Assembly (NCBI GenBank): GCA_964627665.1 | Contig: CAZVKG010000012.1 | Span: forward strand, 1-64,000 | DNA: 64,000 nt | Source of the DNA: UBA1351 sp964627665 | GTDB taxonomy: Bacteria > Bacillota > Clostridia > Lachnospirales > Vallitaleaceae | Direction of reading: 5' to 3' | In this document: piece after piece, positions 1 to 8,785 of the stretch | Numbering within the stretch: position 1 is the first letter of the stretch | Layout of the letters: each line of letters opens with the position of its first letter | Program-made: the position numbers and the translations under genes | Notes under the pieces: generated by a model | Told to the model about the DNA's origin: nothing | Seen by the model: only the letters and a program-made list of their open reading frames with translations | Databases searched by the model: none

Positions 1-67
1 AGCCTCATTTATCAAGGCTTTATTCACTGATTTCTGCTGGGAAAGTTGAGTTAATACCTTTTAAAGG

Positions 68-2155
68 TTACAACTTAAAACGCTTAATGATTTTTTCAAA
101 ATCATCAATGATGCCTTCGATTTCTTCGCACGAAGCAGAAACTTCCTGAATCGATGCTGTTTGTTCTTCCACAGCTGCTGAGGCTTCTTCTGTACTTGCC
201 GCATTTTCTTGAGCAAGTGCAGATAAATTACTCACAATATCTGTTATAGATACTTTTGAACTTTCCATCTGAACCCCAGATTCCTTTAATTCGACAATAT
301 AGTTTCTCATTGTTTCAATCGCCTGATCAATACCTTCGAACTTTTCACGGGTCATTTCTACTTTATTGCCTTGGGATTCACTGATTGCCTTAGATATCTC
401 CATTTGTGCAACTGCTTCACTGGCTTTCAATTTTAATTCTTGGATTGTTAGTGCTATTTCATCCGAAAAATTCTTAGATTGTTCTGCTAGCTTTCTGATT
501 TCATCAGCAACCACGGCAAATCCGTTCCCTGCATCTCCTGCTCTCGCTGCTTCAATAGCCGCATTTAATGCTAATAGGCTAGTTTGTTTAGATATACTTT
601 GAATCATATCACTTGCTCGTCCAATATTATCAGCACTTTCATTGGTTTCATTGACAATTTTTTGAACCGAATGCGTTGCTTCTTGATTTTTTTTCGTTTC
701 TTCGACTAAATCATGGATAATATAGACACCTTCATTTTTAAGTTTTTCAACGTCATTTGATGCATCCAGCATTTTTTTAACATTAAATTGATCAGCTTCA
801 ATCAAGACTCCAAGTTCCATAATAACCTTGACTCCATTTTCTGTATCTTGAGCTTGTGAGGATGCTCCATTAGCAATTTCCTCAATTGTACTTGCAATTT
901 CTTGAGACGCCGTCGATGTAGATTGAGAAATCATTGATAAGTTTTTTGATGTATTAAACATCAAATCAGAACTTTGGTCCATGTTTAACACAATTTCTTT
1001 CAAACTTTTTTCAATACGATGAACGGCTTTTGCTAATAGTCCAACTTCGTCTTTTCGATGAACAAATTCTTCGTTGATGTTATTTGTCAAATCATAATCT
1101 GCAAGACTTTGAATGTTTTTAATTACTTCGTGTATAGGATTTGATATTGCCGCGTTTAAAACAATGCCCAATAGAATACTAATAAATATAGCTAATAAAG
1201 TAATGATAACATTTAAACGATTGGCATTTATCTCAATATCACTTAGATATTCATTAACGCTTGTTATGATACCGGCAGAAATTCTTGAAGTTTCACCAGC
1301 GCTTTGACGCATATTTTCTCTTAAGATATTTTGCTCTTCAACCAACATCTTATATTGTAAAAAAGCATTTTCGTAACGCCCAATATCTTCAATAGCCTTA
1401 TCAATCTCCCTTAATACTTCTTGATTCTCTACAACTCCTTTAGCATAATTAAACTCACCATAAATCAGTCCAATCTTATCCAATAGTGCCTCTGAATACG
1501 TCTGATCTTCAGTGCTTACATACATTAACGAATCCATCCTAACTTCTGAATAAATATCTAATATCGATTGTAATATAATCGACCGTTGAAGTCCACTATT
1601 TACTTCTTCTAATGTTGTCAATTCTGAAATATAGTCGTTTTCGATGTTTATAAGGTTTTCTAACCGATCCGACGCAGCGTCTCCAGCTTCATTTCTTAAT
1701 ACAGATTGAACTTCCTTTTGCGTATTCAATGCAACAAATGTATTAAACTCTGTTCTATACTGCTCAATACCTTCAAGCATTTTTGATGTATTCAGACGAT
1801 TTTCTTCTAGCAACATCATATTCATGATATTGGTCATTATCAAGGTGCTTTCATTAAGATACCGGTCGACTAAATCAACTGAAGCTTGAGTTTGATCTTT
1901 TTCAAAACGTACTTGCTCAATTCTCGTTAGAGCTAGGCGAATATCAGCATCATTCGTTTGACTTAATATGTTGTTTTGTGTTGAGATATCTGCATAATTC
2001 TCTAATGTCGTCCATGTTAAACTGAGAATTAAAATAACAAGTATTGTAAATGCTACAAATAGTTTCGAGCGGATTTTCATGTGGTTTAATACATATTTTT
2101 TAAATGAAAAACGAACTTTCTTGTTTTTAATGGGTTGTTGAATAATATATTCCAT
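68..2155 (-). CDS. Methyl-accepting chemotaxis protein (4HB-type sensor)
   Basis: A transmembrane chemoreceptor that signals through CheA/CheW. The 695-residue protein has a first membrane helix at about residues 30-50, an extracellular helical region of about 260 residues (four-helix-bundle style), a second helix at about 312-335, then a HAMP domain beginning near NPIHEVIKNI. The cytoplasmic hairpin tip is intact and highly conserved (SLLALNAAIEAARAG, then GFAVVADEIRKLAEQS). The ligand is not predictable. The ATG is preceded by AGGAGG at 7-nt spacing. It is monocistronic, with a consensus promoter and a Fur-like palindrome just upstream. No CheB/CheR pentapeptide tether is visible at the C-terminus, which ends IIKRFKL. 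Confidence 0.93.
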   Translation of the reverse strand: MEYIIQQPIKNKKVRFSFKKYVLNHMKIRSKLFVAFTILVILILSLTWTTLENYADISTQNNILSQTNDADIRLALTRIEQVRFEKDQTQASVDLVDRYLNESTLIMTNIMNMMLLEENRLNTSKMLEGIEQYRTEFNTFVALNTQKEVQSVLRNEAGDAASDRLENLINIENDYISELTTLEEVNSGLQRSIILQSILDIYSEVRMDSLMYVSTEDQTYSEALLDKIGLIYGEFNYAKGVVENQEVLREIDKAIEDIGRYENAFLQYKMLVEEQNILRENMRQSAGETSRISAGIITSVNEYLSDIEINANRLNVIITLLAIFISILLGIVLNAAISNPIHEVIKNIQSLADYDLTNNINEEFVHRKDEVGLLAKAVHRIEKSLKEIVLNMDQSSDLMFNTSKNLSMISQSTSTASQEIASTIEEIANGASSQAQDTENGVKVIMELGVLIEADQFNVKKMLDASNDVEKLKNEGVYIIHDLVEETKKNQEATHSVQKIVNETNESADNIGRASDMIQSISKQTSLLALNAAIEAARAGDAGNGFAVVADEIRKLAEQSKNFSDEIALTIQELKLKASEAVAQMEISKAISESQGNKVEMTREKFEGIDQAIETMRNYIVELKESGVQMESSKVSITDIVSNLSALAQENAASTEEASAAVEEQTASIQEVSASCEEIEGIIDDFEKIIKRFKL

Positions 2156-2218
2156 AATTTCCTCCTGATATGAGACTATATCCCTATATAATTATTTAAT
2201 TTCTAGTACTATGGTCCT

Positions 2219-2247
2219 ATTATATATTGAGAAAGTCATTATGTAAA
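2219..2247 (-). promoter_or_regulatory. Promoter of the chemoreceptor gene
   Basis: Reading the minus strand, TTTACA (2247-2242) and TATAAT (2224-2219) are separated by exactly 17 bp, with the gene's ATG 64 bases downstream of the -10 box. This is a near-consensus vegetative sigma-A type promoter. I do not see the motility sigma-D pattern often found at chemoreceptor genes. Confidence 0.7.
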
Positions 2248-2261
2248 GATAATTATTATCA
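2247..2261. promoter_or_regulatory. Fur-like 7-1-7 palindrome
   Basis: On the minus strand the 15-mer TGATAATAATTATCT matches the Fur-family 7-1-7 consensus TGATAATnATTATCA at all but the last base. It abuts (by one base overlaps) the -35 hexamer of the chemoreceptor promoter, a position where a bound dimer would block RNA polymerase. AT-rich genomes produce such palindromes by chance, so function is inference only. Confidence 0.4.
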
Positions 2262-2279
2262 ACAGATATTAAGTTTCAA

Positions 2280-3623
2280 TTACGACTTTGTTAAGGAATG
2301 TATTCCATAATAAAAAGCGATTCCTGTAATTAATGCAGAGGCGCCATCGGCAAAGGGTGCTGCATATAACAATCCATTTAATCCCCAAAGATTTGAAAAA
2401 ATAAATATAGCAGGAATTAAAAATATCACCTGTCTAGTTAATGTTAAAACCATAGCTTCTTTTGGTCGTCCCACTGCTTGGAAAAAATTTGCAGCCAAGA
2501 ATTGAAATCCTATGACCGGAAGTCCCCAAAACCATGCTCGAATCGCAAATTTTCCAAACTCAATTAAGGCAGGCTCCTGGTTAAACAACTTTACAATCTG
2601 TACAGGATACAAGCGTGTTACAATCCAGCCAATAACAACAATCGTTGTGGCAGCTATCATTGCCAGCTTCTCAGCTTCTTTTATACGTCCAAACTTTTTA
2701 GCTCCATAATTAAAACTGACAATTGGCTGTACGCCTTGATTAAGTCCGATAATAGGCATAAGTAGAATCGTTTGAATACTGTTAATAATTCCCATACCTG
2801 ATACAGCTATATCTCCTCCGTAAGCTAATAAGCTTTTATTAAGAATTACATTCAACAAACTGTTGCTGAGCTGCATCAGAAATCCGGGAAGACCTAAGGA
2901 AATAATCTGAATAGCTACATCGAATCTTAATTTCATATTATAAAGGCGAATTCGATGCTTGGTACGGTGAGATAAAAAATAAGAAAGAATCCAGCTCATT
3001 GAAATACATTGGGCAATTATTGTCGCTAACGCTGCCCCTGCCATTCCCATTTCAAAGACGAAGATAAATAGTGGATCCAACAAAATATTGATTCCTGCAC
3101 CGACAAGCATTGTAATCATTGCAAGCTTAGGTTTTCCATCTGCACGTAAAAAATTATTCATCCCTATACTTGTCATTTGAAAAATTGCCCCAAAGAAAAT
3201 AACGCGCATGTATTCTGTTGCATAAGGTAAAACAGTTTCACTTGCCCCAAACAGTGTTAAGACAGGTCCTAAAAATAGCTGTCCCAATACTAAAAACAAG
3301 ATACCACTCATTAATAATAATGAAAAAGCGTTCCCTAGTACTCGATTGGCTTCATCTATTTTACCTTCTCCTAATTTAATGGAAAACAGGGTTGCACCAC
3401 CCACACCAAATAAAATTCCGATGGATAACAAAATAAGCATAATGGGAAAGCCGATTGTAATTCCGGCTAGCCCATCCGAACCAAGATCCGGAGCGTTTCC
3501 AATAAAAATTCGGTCAACCACATTATAAAAAGCATTGATAACCATTCCTATAATCGCAGGGATAGAGAATTTCATCAACAGACTCGAGATTTTCTCCCTT
3601 CCTAAAATATTACCTTCTTCCAT
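2280..3623 (-). CDS. MATE family multidrug efflux transporter
   Basis: A 447-residue integral membrane protein with about twelve helices in two homologous halves. It is recognisable as a MATE (NorM/DinF superfamily) cation-coupled exporter from the N-terminal GMVINAFYNVVDRIFIGN block, the DPLFIFVFEMGMAGAALAT block in helices 5-6, and GLNQGVQPIVSFNYGA at the start of the second half. Such proteins export drugs or metabolites using Na+ or H+. Its ATG overlaps the marR stop codon (TAATG), so translation is probably coupled, and GGGAGG precedes it. Sitting behind an autoregulated MarR gene suggests ligand-inducible efflux. The substrate is unknown. Confidence 0.93.
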   Translation of the reverse strand: MEEGNILGREKISSLLMKFSIPAIIGMVINAFYNVVDRIFIGNAPDLGSDGLAGITIGFPIMLILLSIGILFGVGGATLFSIKLGEGKIDEANRVLGNAFSLLLMSGILFLVLGQLFLGPVLTLFGASETVLPYATEYMRVIFFGAIFQMTSIGMNNFLRADGKPKLAMITMLVGAGINILLDPLFIFVFEMGMAGAALATIIAQCISMSWILSYFLSHRTKHRIRLYNMKLRFDVAIQIISLGLPGFLMQLSNSLLNVILNKSLLAYGGDIAVSGMGIINSIQTILLMPIIGLNQGVQPIVSFNYGAKKFGRIKEAEKLAMIAATTIVVIGWIVTRLYPVQIVKLFNQEPALIEFGKFAIRAWFWGLPVIGFQFLAANFFQAVGRPKEAMVLTLTRQVIFLIPAIFIFSNLWGLNGLLYAAPFADGASALITGIAFYYGIHSLTKS

Positions 3624-4069
3624 TATATCGTCCTCCCAATTTCTTTTAAATCTGTTGCTTCAACTTTTCTGACCATGGCATCTAAAACATCAAACATAAT
3701 ATCCACAGACCGATCATCTAGACCCTCTGTCAAATATTGGGTCCATGCATCCAGTTTTTCATAAATTTTACGTTTTATAGCGATGGCACTTTCTGTTAAA
3801 TACACTTGATATGCACGTCGATCCTGTGTATCTTTTTCTTTTTTTATGTATCCTTTTTTTATTAATGACTGTACACCTCGTGCCGTTGCAGCTTTATCAA
3901 TCATTAAATATGTAGATAATTCTTCTTGGGAAACATGATTAAAATTATACAAGTGCAGAAGAATTGGCAACTCTGCGGCTGTTATATCCAATGGTTTTAA
4001 GGCCGCATTTAAATATATTTGATTTTTTCGATATAAAATAGAGACTAAACGTCCTATGCTTTTTCTCAT
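3623..4069 (-). CDS. MarR family transcriptional regulator
   Basis: A 148-residue winged-helix dimeric regulator. The MarR core is visible: helices around PLDITAAELPILLHL, the recognition segment ELSTYLMIDKAATARGVQSL, and the wing KKGYIKKEKDTQDRRAYQVYLT. I start at the ATG at 4069 because TGGAGG lies 5-6 nt upstream. The longer reading frame starting at 4105 would begin at or before the predicted transcription start. It probably represses itself and the translationally coupled MATE gene through the two palindromes flanking the promoter, and is released by a small ligand of unknown identity. Confidence 0.9.
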   Translation of the reverse strand: MRKSIGRLVSILYRKNQIYLNAALKPLDITAAELPILLHLYNFNHVSQEELSTYLMIDKAATARGVQSLIKKGYIKKEKDTQDRRAYQVYLTESAIAIKRKIYEKLDAWTQYLTEGLDDRSVDIMFDVLDAMVRKVEATDLKEIGRTI

Positions 4070-4089
4070 GATATCCTCCAATAGCAAAA

Positions 4090-4109
4090 ATAGTTGACAC
4101 AACAACCAT
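4090..4109. promoter_or_regulatory. MarR operator 2 (one arm mismatch)
   Basis: ATAGTTG-N6-CAACCAT: same arms and spacing as operator 1 with one mismatch, centred 31 bp away (three helical turns, so on the same DNA face). It touches the -10 box and spans the predicted transcription start. The two sites together also form a larger inverted repeat (4086-4106 against 4124-4143, one mismatch). Confidence 0.65.
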
Positions 4110-4136
4110 TATATAGAAATATAGTTGTTGCGTCAA
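4108..4136 (-). promoter_or_regulatory. marR-MATE operon promoter
   Basis: On the minus strand TTGACG (4136-4131) and TATAAT (4113-4108) are separated by exactly 17 bp, giving a predicted transcript start near 4101. That is downstream enough to exclude translation from 4105. Both hexamers are covered or touched by the two palindromic operators listed separately. Confidence 0.8.
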
Positions 4137-4140
4137 CTAT
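4121..4140. promoter_or_regulatory. MarR operator 1 (perfect palindrome)
   Basis: ATAGTTG-N6-CAACTAT: 7-bp perfectly inverted arms over 20 bp, covering the -35 hexamer of the marR promoter. Size and symmetry are typical of MarR-dimer sites. Binding by the adjacent gene product is inference. Confidence 0.7.
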
Positions 4141-4159
4141 TTTATTGGGAGAGATAGTA

Positions 4160-4954
4160 TTATTTCTCTACAAGCCACTGAATTGCCGGCTCAAGATTAC
4201 GATTACAAAATGCCCAGTCATGTGTTCCTTCTACTTCATTATATACAACCGGTATATTCTCTTTGCATAAAAAATTATGAAAATCACGGTTTTGTTCAAG
4301 TAGAAAGTCATCCTTGCCACATCTAATAAATATTTTCGGAATATCAACAGAGTCTTTCTGCATTTTTTTGATGAGCCACTCTGGATTTATTTCACTCTCA
4401 ATTATTTGATCTAAATCACCAAAAACACTTGTATAATAATTATAATCTGCGATTGCATCTTTAAACACTTCAGAAATTCCCTCAATATCTTTAATAATTA
4501 ATGCTGATGAAAATCCTATGATTTTCCCAAAGTTTTCCGTGTATTTCAAACCATTATATATAGCACCGTAACCACCCATAGAAAATCCACCAATAAATGT
4601 ATCTTCCTTTTCATGACTAAGATTAAACATCTTACGTGTGAACTCAATTAATTCAAGGCCAATAAACTCACTATAAAGCGCACTTCGTTTTTTATCATCG
4701 ATATAAAAATGATTCTCTCCATTTGGCATGAAAACCGCCAAATTGTATTTTAATGCTAATTCTTGAATATGACTTCCACTAATCCAATCTGAATTATTTC
4801 CAGAAAATCCATGTAATAAATATAAGGATTGCATAGGTTTCTCATCTGAGAGTTCAACTCCCGGTAAGTTCACTCGATCAATAGGTATAATTGCCTTCAT
4901 CGATACCAGTCGATTCAAACTTTTTGAATAAAAATCAATATGTAACTGTGCCAT
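4160..4954 (-). CDS. Alpha/beta-hydrolase esterase (tributyrin esterase/esterase D family)
   Basis: A 264-residue cytoplasmic serine esterase of the PF00756 type. Visible elements are LYLLHGFSGNNSDW (oxyanion-hole region), the nucleophile elbow GFSMGGYG with Ser125, an Asp in RCGKDDFLL and His in EGTHDW completing the triad. The family includes EstA tributyrin esterases, S-formylglutathione hydrolases and acetyl-xylan or feruloyl esterases. The start at 4954 is chosen because GGAGG lies upstream and it clears the preceding gene's stop by 13 nt. As last gene of the carbohydrate operon it may remove acyl groups from imported sugars. No signal peptide is seen. No terminator follows before the marR promoter. 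Confidence 0.87.
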   Translation of the reverse strand: MAQLHIDFYSKSLNRLVSMKAIIPIDRVNLPGVELSDEKPMQSLYLLHGFSGNNSDWISGSHIQELALKYNLAVFMPNGENHFYIDDKKRSALYSEFIGLELIEFTRKMFNLSHEKEDTFIGGFSMGGYGAIYNGLKYTENFGKIIGFSSALIIKDIEGISEVFKDAIADYNYYTSVFGDLDQIIESEINPEWLIKKMQKDSVDIPKIFIRCGKDDFLLEQNRDFHNFLCKENIPVVYNEVEGTHDWAFCNRNLEPAIQWLVEK

Positions 4955-4967
4955 AATACTTCCTCCA

Positions 4968-6668
4968 TTATATTTTTTCCCAATCAATCATTTGTTCATC
5001 TTTCTGGGCAACTATCTCAAAACGCGTTTGCAATAGGTCCACATGTAAGCTAGCTTCAGCATTATCTGTTTTCCAATATATCTTAAATTCATGTGTACCT
5101 TTCGATACAATTTCTATGTTTGCCTCTGTTGTAAATGCAGGAAACAGATTTCTAAATCGGATAAGTTTCAACTGCCTTTGAACAAGTTCACTCTCCAAAC
5201 CTTGGACGACTTCATCCCACGATAAATTTGTTCGATTGATTTCCTTATGTCCACCGGGTCCTGCTTCTTCAACAGCTCTATAATTGTTTTTGCCAGCAAA
5301 AAAATCAAGGTACCATATTTGGGGTTTACCTGGCATAAATAACTGAATGGCTCTGGCTAAAAGAAGTTTATTTACGTCTTCACCTAAGGCACTATAATAG
5401 GTCGCATTGACTTGATAATACATATTCTTCTTTCCATGTAAATCTTTGACGTAGCCACCTCGACTAACCACCGTTTCAATCAATTCTTCAATTTCTTCAT
5501 CGGATAAGAGTCCTTTTAAATCTAGCAAGGGAATCCCATCATGACACCCCAGCATATTCACCGTTTTAAACTCTTTTTCAATTATTTCTTGTCCCCATTG
5601 AACCAAGTTTTCACTTTTTTGATTCTCTAACGCATCAATAATAAGCCCCGGTAAAAAGAAGTCATAGATCATATATCCCTTTTCAGAAACTTTTTCATGG
5701 GTTTTGTCTTCATATTTTGAATGAATTTCAGGCAAAAGTGCCAGCTTATATTTATTAGCTATTTGATTAACTTTTTCCAACAAATCCCAAGTTCCCGGTT
5801 CGTTAAAAAAATTGGACGCTCCAGGTTCTTTTGACGCATAGGCAAAAGCATCTAATCGGACAATGCTTGCACCATATGAGGCTAATTTTTTTAATGTATC
5901 TTCATAAAATTCCCATACCAAGGGTTCCTTAATATTCAGATCCATTTGTCCCAGATATTTTTGTTCCTTTTCTAATAACTCAATAAAAGGGGCTTTATAG
6001 TCGTTAAAATGTCCTAAATCCAATTCTTTTAAATTCTGACCACGTTTTAATAAAGCATTTACTTGTTGAATCATATATTCAGCAAGAGAATATTGAACAT
6101 TAAACGTTTTAATAAGATCTTGAACCTCAGGTATTGTATAGTATACTTTTTGATAAAAAGTATTCCAATATGGAACTTCACTTCCATCCGGCATTCGTAC
6201 AGACAAAATCGGTAATCCCGGTTTTCGAAAAAACATTTTATCTAAGAATTCTTTTTCAGGTTCTATATAACCTGCTGACGTCATTTGTCCCTTGCTGGCC
6301 CAAAAGCTATTCCAATTAATAAAAAAATCTTTATAGATTGATTCCTCTCCTCTGTTTAAAAGGTCTTGGAATTGCGGACTTAATACTGAAGCATGATTGA
6401 GTATAAAATCAAATTTAAAGGCAATTCCTAGTTCCTTCATTGCATCAAAATCACTTTTTTTAGCAAGGACTTGATTAAGTTCATAATCAATCACCGAAAA
6501 TCCCCTGTCAAGATCTGTATTAAAAACACTTGGAAGAATATAAAAAGACTGAAACGCATCTTTTATTTTGTCATTTTTTAAAAAACGAACAATATAACTT
6601 AAATTGCCTCCCATACTGTCCGGATACGCATTGAGCATTGGACCTATGTTAAACTTATAATTATCCAT
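4968..6668 (-). CDS. GH13 subfamily 18 glycoside phosphorylase (sucrose phosphorylase-like)
   Basis: Predicted to cleave an alpha-glucoside with phosphate, releasing alpha-glucose 1-phosphate. The (beta/alpha)8 barrel shows family hallmarks: GGNLSYI near the N-terminus, DFILNHASVLSPQFQDLL, nucleophile Asp273 in RLDAFAY, acid/base Glu314 in LLPEIHS and the third acidic residue Asp377 in GCHDG. GH13_18 enzymes act on sucrose, sucrose 6-phosphate, glucosylglycerol or glucosylglycerate; which of these cannot be read from sequence. At 566 residues it is longer than typical sucrose phosphorylases (about 480-500). The ATG at 6668 has GGAGG at 6 nt; a TTG at 6674 has no spacing. It overlaps the upstream kinase by 8 nt. 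Confidence 0.85.
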   Translation of the reverse strand: MDNYKFNIGPMLNAYPDSMGGNLSYIVRFLKNDKIKDAFQSFYILPSVFNTDLDRGFSVIDYELNQVLAKKSDFDAMKELGIAFKFDFILNHASVLSPQFQDLLNRGEESIYKDFFINWNSFWASKGQMTSAGYIEPEKEFLDKMFFRKPGLPILSVRMPDGSEVPYWNTFYQKVYYTIPEVQDLIKTFNVQYSLAEYMIQQVNALLKRGQNLKELDLGHFNDYKAPFIELLEKEQKYLGQMDLNIKEPLVWEFYEDTLKKLASYGASIVRLDAFAYASKEPGASNFFNEPGTWDLLEKVNQIANKYKLALLPEIHSKYEDKTHEKVSEKGYMIYDFFLPGLIIDALENQKSENLVQWGQEIIEKEFKTVNMLGCHDGIPLLDLKGLLSDEEIEELIETVVSRGGYVKDLHGKKNMYYQVNATYYSALGEDVNKLLLARAIQLFMPGKPQIWYLDFFAGKNNYRAVEEAGPGGHKEINRTNLSWDEVVQGLESELVQRQLKLIRFRNLFPAFTTEANIEIVSKGTHEFKIYWKTDNAEASLHVDLLQTRFEIVAQKDEQMIDWEKI

Positions 6669-7560
6669 GTTCAACCTCCAATAATTCTCCTTGTTTTGTC
6701 ATGATTATTTTGGCCTTATGTCTTTGAGAATCAAGCAATTCTTGTTCAATGGCTAAGACCAAGAATGTAAATGCACTATCCGTTTTACCATCTCTATTTC
6801 TCTTCTTTCGATGCTCTAAGGTTTCTTCCGGTGTACTATTTAGAAGAATAGGAATATCCACACCAACTAATTTTTCATTATTACCATGTGTCCATTCAAT
6901 AATAAGTATTTTTGTAGTTTGAAAATCGACTACGTCATACCAAAATGCTTCTTCTTCTCGACCCATGCGTTTTAAATAGATTGAAGGCTCTCCTTGTTTG
7001 AATTTCTGAACAATTGATGACACTTCATGAAAATCAATTTCTTCTTGAGTTCCCAAGTAATTACTAAGCCTTTGTTTTCCATATTTTTGATAAGCTTCAA
7101 GCCATCTATACTGTTCAAGTAAGTTAACATCTGAATCTTTTCCTTCTTTTTTAAGCATTTTAATGAGTTCATGTCGTTCAATGGTATATTCACCACTTTC
7201 TACAAGGCCTTTAATTCCGGCATCGTAGTATAGTCTTTCTCGTTCATTATCATTACGTTTTGGAATCCGATATGGATAATTATCTCCCGATAAAATGTAG
7301 CTACCAATACCCATATCATTCAAATCCTTAGCTAATAAAGCGCCAATTTCAGATTTTCCAACACCGGAACCACCATAAACCGATAGTACAAGTTTATCAT
7401 TATCATGTCCTTGCACCTGATTTTTATACTTCTTCACAAGGTGTTTAAAAATCTTTTCTGCTTTTATAACATGGTCTGCATTTATTTGAACTTTATCTCC
7501 CGGCATGTCACCGGTTTTTATTTTGCTATAATCTATATTATTTCTTGCCACATTCTTCAT
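6661..7560 (-). CDS. P-loop kinase, uridine kinase/phosphoribulokinase-like, substrate unknown
   Basis: A 299-residue protein with Walker A GGSGVGKS (residues 63-70), a following GDNYPYRIPKRND segment resembling the substrate-binding loop of uridine/phosphoribulo-kinases, and a second strand ILIIEWTHGNN where these kinases have their catalytic acidic residue. HRKKRNRDGK is a likely lid. It is not adenylate or gluconate kinase by motif. It lies between a Nif3-like gene and a GH13_18 phosphorylase with which it overlaps by 8 nt, so it probably phosphorylates a sugar, polyol or glycerate-type product released by that enzyme. That role is inference. AAGGAG precedes the ATG. Confidence 0.6.
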   Translation of the reverse strand: MKNVARNNIDYSKIKTGDMPGDKVQINADHVIKAEKIFKHLVKKYKNQVQGHDNDKLVLSVYGGSGVGKSEIGALLAKDLNDMGIGSYILSGDNYPYRIPKRNDNERERLYYDAGIKGLVESGEYTIERHELIKMLKKEGKDSDVNLLEQYRWLEAYQKYGKQRLSNYLGTQEEIDFHEVSSIVQKFKQGEPSIYLKRMGREEEAFWYDVVDFQTTKILIIEWTHGNNEKLVGVDIPILLNSTPEETLEHRKKRNRDGKTDSAFTFLVLAIEQELLDSQRHKAKIIMTKQGELLEVEHG

Positions 7561-7571
7561 GCATTTTCTCC

Positions 7572-8378
7572 TTACAAATAGTCAAATGGCTCTTTTGCAT
7601 CTATAAAAGCCACCGGAACTTCATCAAGCAGATTTTTTAACCAACTTGCCAAGTACTTCATCCCTGCTTCTTCACTTCGTTCGTGACCCAGTACTAACAT
7701 TGATTTGTTCATTCCAAAAGATACAGCATCACGTATATAAGGGGTCAACGTCCATTCAATAATGTCTCCACATACAACAACATCAAGATTATGCTTTTGC
7801 ATAAACTGCATTGGCATTTCTTCAACACCTAGTCCTAGGCTTCCACCACCAACTAAGATACCCACGTTTTCACAGTTCATTTCCGGATTTCCGACAATTT
7901 GAATTGTTTCCATTTCTAACATTACTTTGAAAAACTTCACCAAGTCACGTAACGTCGTTTTTGGAATTTTATAGACATGAGGAAAAGGTAACTCTTTGAC
8001 TAGATATTGCCTCCATCCAAGTTCATCCATTAGTCCATCATAAATCATATCCGTCGGAGCTGCATGCATATGATCATGAAAACGCCAAATGGTAATATTA
8101 TTCTTTTCGAGCAGTTCTTTTTTCTTTAAATATACCGGATCTTCATCAATCCAATCGAGTCGATCATCTCCTGTGTAATAGGTTGGTTCATGGGTGATAA
8201 TAAGATTAGCCCCCATATCAATCGTTTGTTCTATAACCTCAACAGTAGCCATAAATGTCGTTACAATACCAGCCACTTCACTCTCTTCATCACCGGCAAT
8301 AATTAAATCGCATGTTTTTTCAAATTTAATGCCACCACATTCTTGAATTATTTTATCAATAACTTCTTTTACTTTCAC
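7572..8378 (-). CDS. Nif3-like dinuclear metal-centre protein
   Basis: A 268-residue member of the NIF3/YbgI family (often labelled GTP cyclohydrolase I type 2-like). Metal-ligand positions are recognisable: ITHEPTYY with His63/Glu64, RFHDHMH with His101/Asp102, and the C-terminal LGHERSEEAG with His and Glu. The family forms toroidal hexamers with two metals per subunit; its biochemical role is mostly unsettled. It starts with GTG at 8378, with AAGGAG 7 nt upstream. Its place inside a sugar ABC/phosphorylase operon is unusual and argues for a metal-dependent hydrolase acting on a sugar-derived metabolite, which is inference. Confidence 0.8.
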   Translation of the reverse strand: MKVKEVIDKIIQECGGIKFEKTCDLIIAGDEESEVAGIVTTFMATVEVIEQTIDMGANLIITHEPTYYTGDDRLDWIDEDPVYLKKKELLEKNNITIWRFHDHMHAAPTDMIYDGLMDELGWRQYLVKELPFPHVYKIPKTTLRDLVKFFKVMLEMETIQIVGNPEMNCENVGILVGGGSLGLGVEEMPMQFMQKHNLDVVVCGDIIEWTLTPYIRDAVSFGMNKSMLVLGHERSEEAGMKYLASWLKNLLDEVPVAFIDAKEPFDYL

Positions 8379-8396
8379 AATTTCACTCCTTCTTTC

Positions 8397-8780
8397 TCAC
8401 AAATTATGCTTAAAAACTTTAACTAGAACACCTTTATCCGTTGCTGATACCGATGAAGTTAGCTTTGCGTCATTCAAGAATTTTAGCGCCTTACTATCTG
8501 TCACAACCATAGGAATTAAATTCTCCGGCCTTCCTTCATTCTGAATAAATATCTTGCACGCTTGTCCCTCTAAATCATAACCGGATAACATGTATCTTGC
8601 AGACAAGATCAGCTTTTTATCATGAATAAACTGTGTATCCGTGCCAATAACTTCAATTTCTCCATGAAAATAATGACTTTTTGCTTGGCCTACAAATGTT
8701 ACCATGTTTACTTTTTTGTCTTGATAGGCTACTGCTGTCTCTTCTTTTATAATGACATCTATCTCTAATATTAATTCCAT
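8397..8780 (-). CDS. DUF3237-like small protein
   Basis: A 127-residue soluble protein predicted to be mostly beta. The layout (MELILEIDVIIKEE, then FHGEIEVIGTDTQF and KLILSARYMLSG, then a strand ending FIQNEGR) resembles the DUF3237 beta-barrel family, whose function is unknown. The match is by eye and not strong. The ATG at 8780 has AAAGGA at 8 nt; a GTG at 8786 is too close to it. It begins 5 nt after the permease stop, so it is firmly within the ABC operon. A role as lyase, isomerase or sugar-binding accessory is possible. Confidence 0.55.
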   Translation of the reverse strand: MELILEIDVIIKEETAVAYQDKKVNMVTFVGQAKSHYFHGEIEVIGTDTQFIHDKKLILSARYMLSGYDLEGQACKIFIQNEGRPENLIPMVVTDSKALKFLNDAKLTSSVSATDKGVLVKVFKHNL

Positions 8781-8785
8781 TTTCA

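Noticed and set aside
1..24. AGCCT-N9-AGGCT hairpin followed by TTTATT at the window's left edge
   Set aside because: Only a 5-bp stem and a weak T-run; it might terminate a plus-strand gene outside the window, but cannot be judged.
4149..4168. GAGAGATA/TATTTCTC stem over the esterase stop codon
   Set aside because: On the coding strand it has a mismatch and no T-tract after it, so it does not qualify as a terminator.
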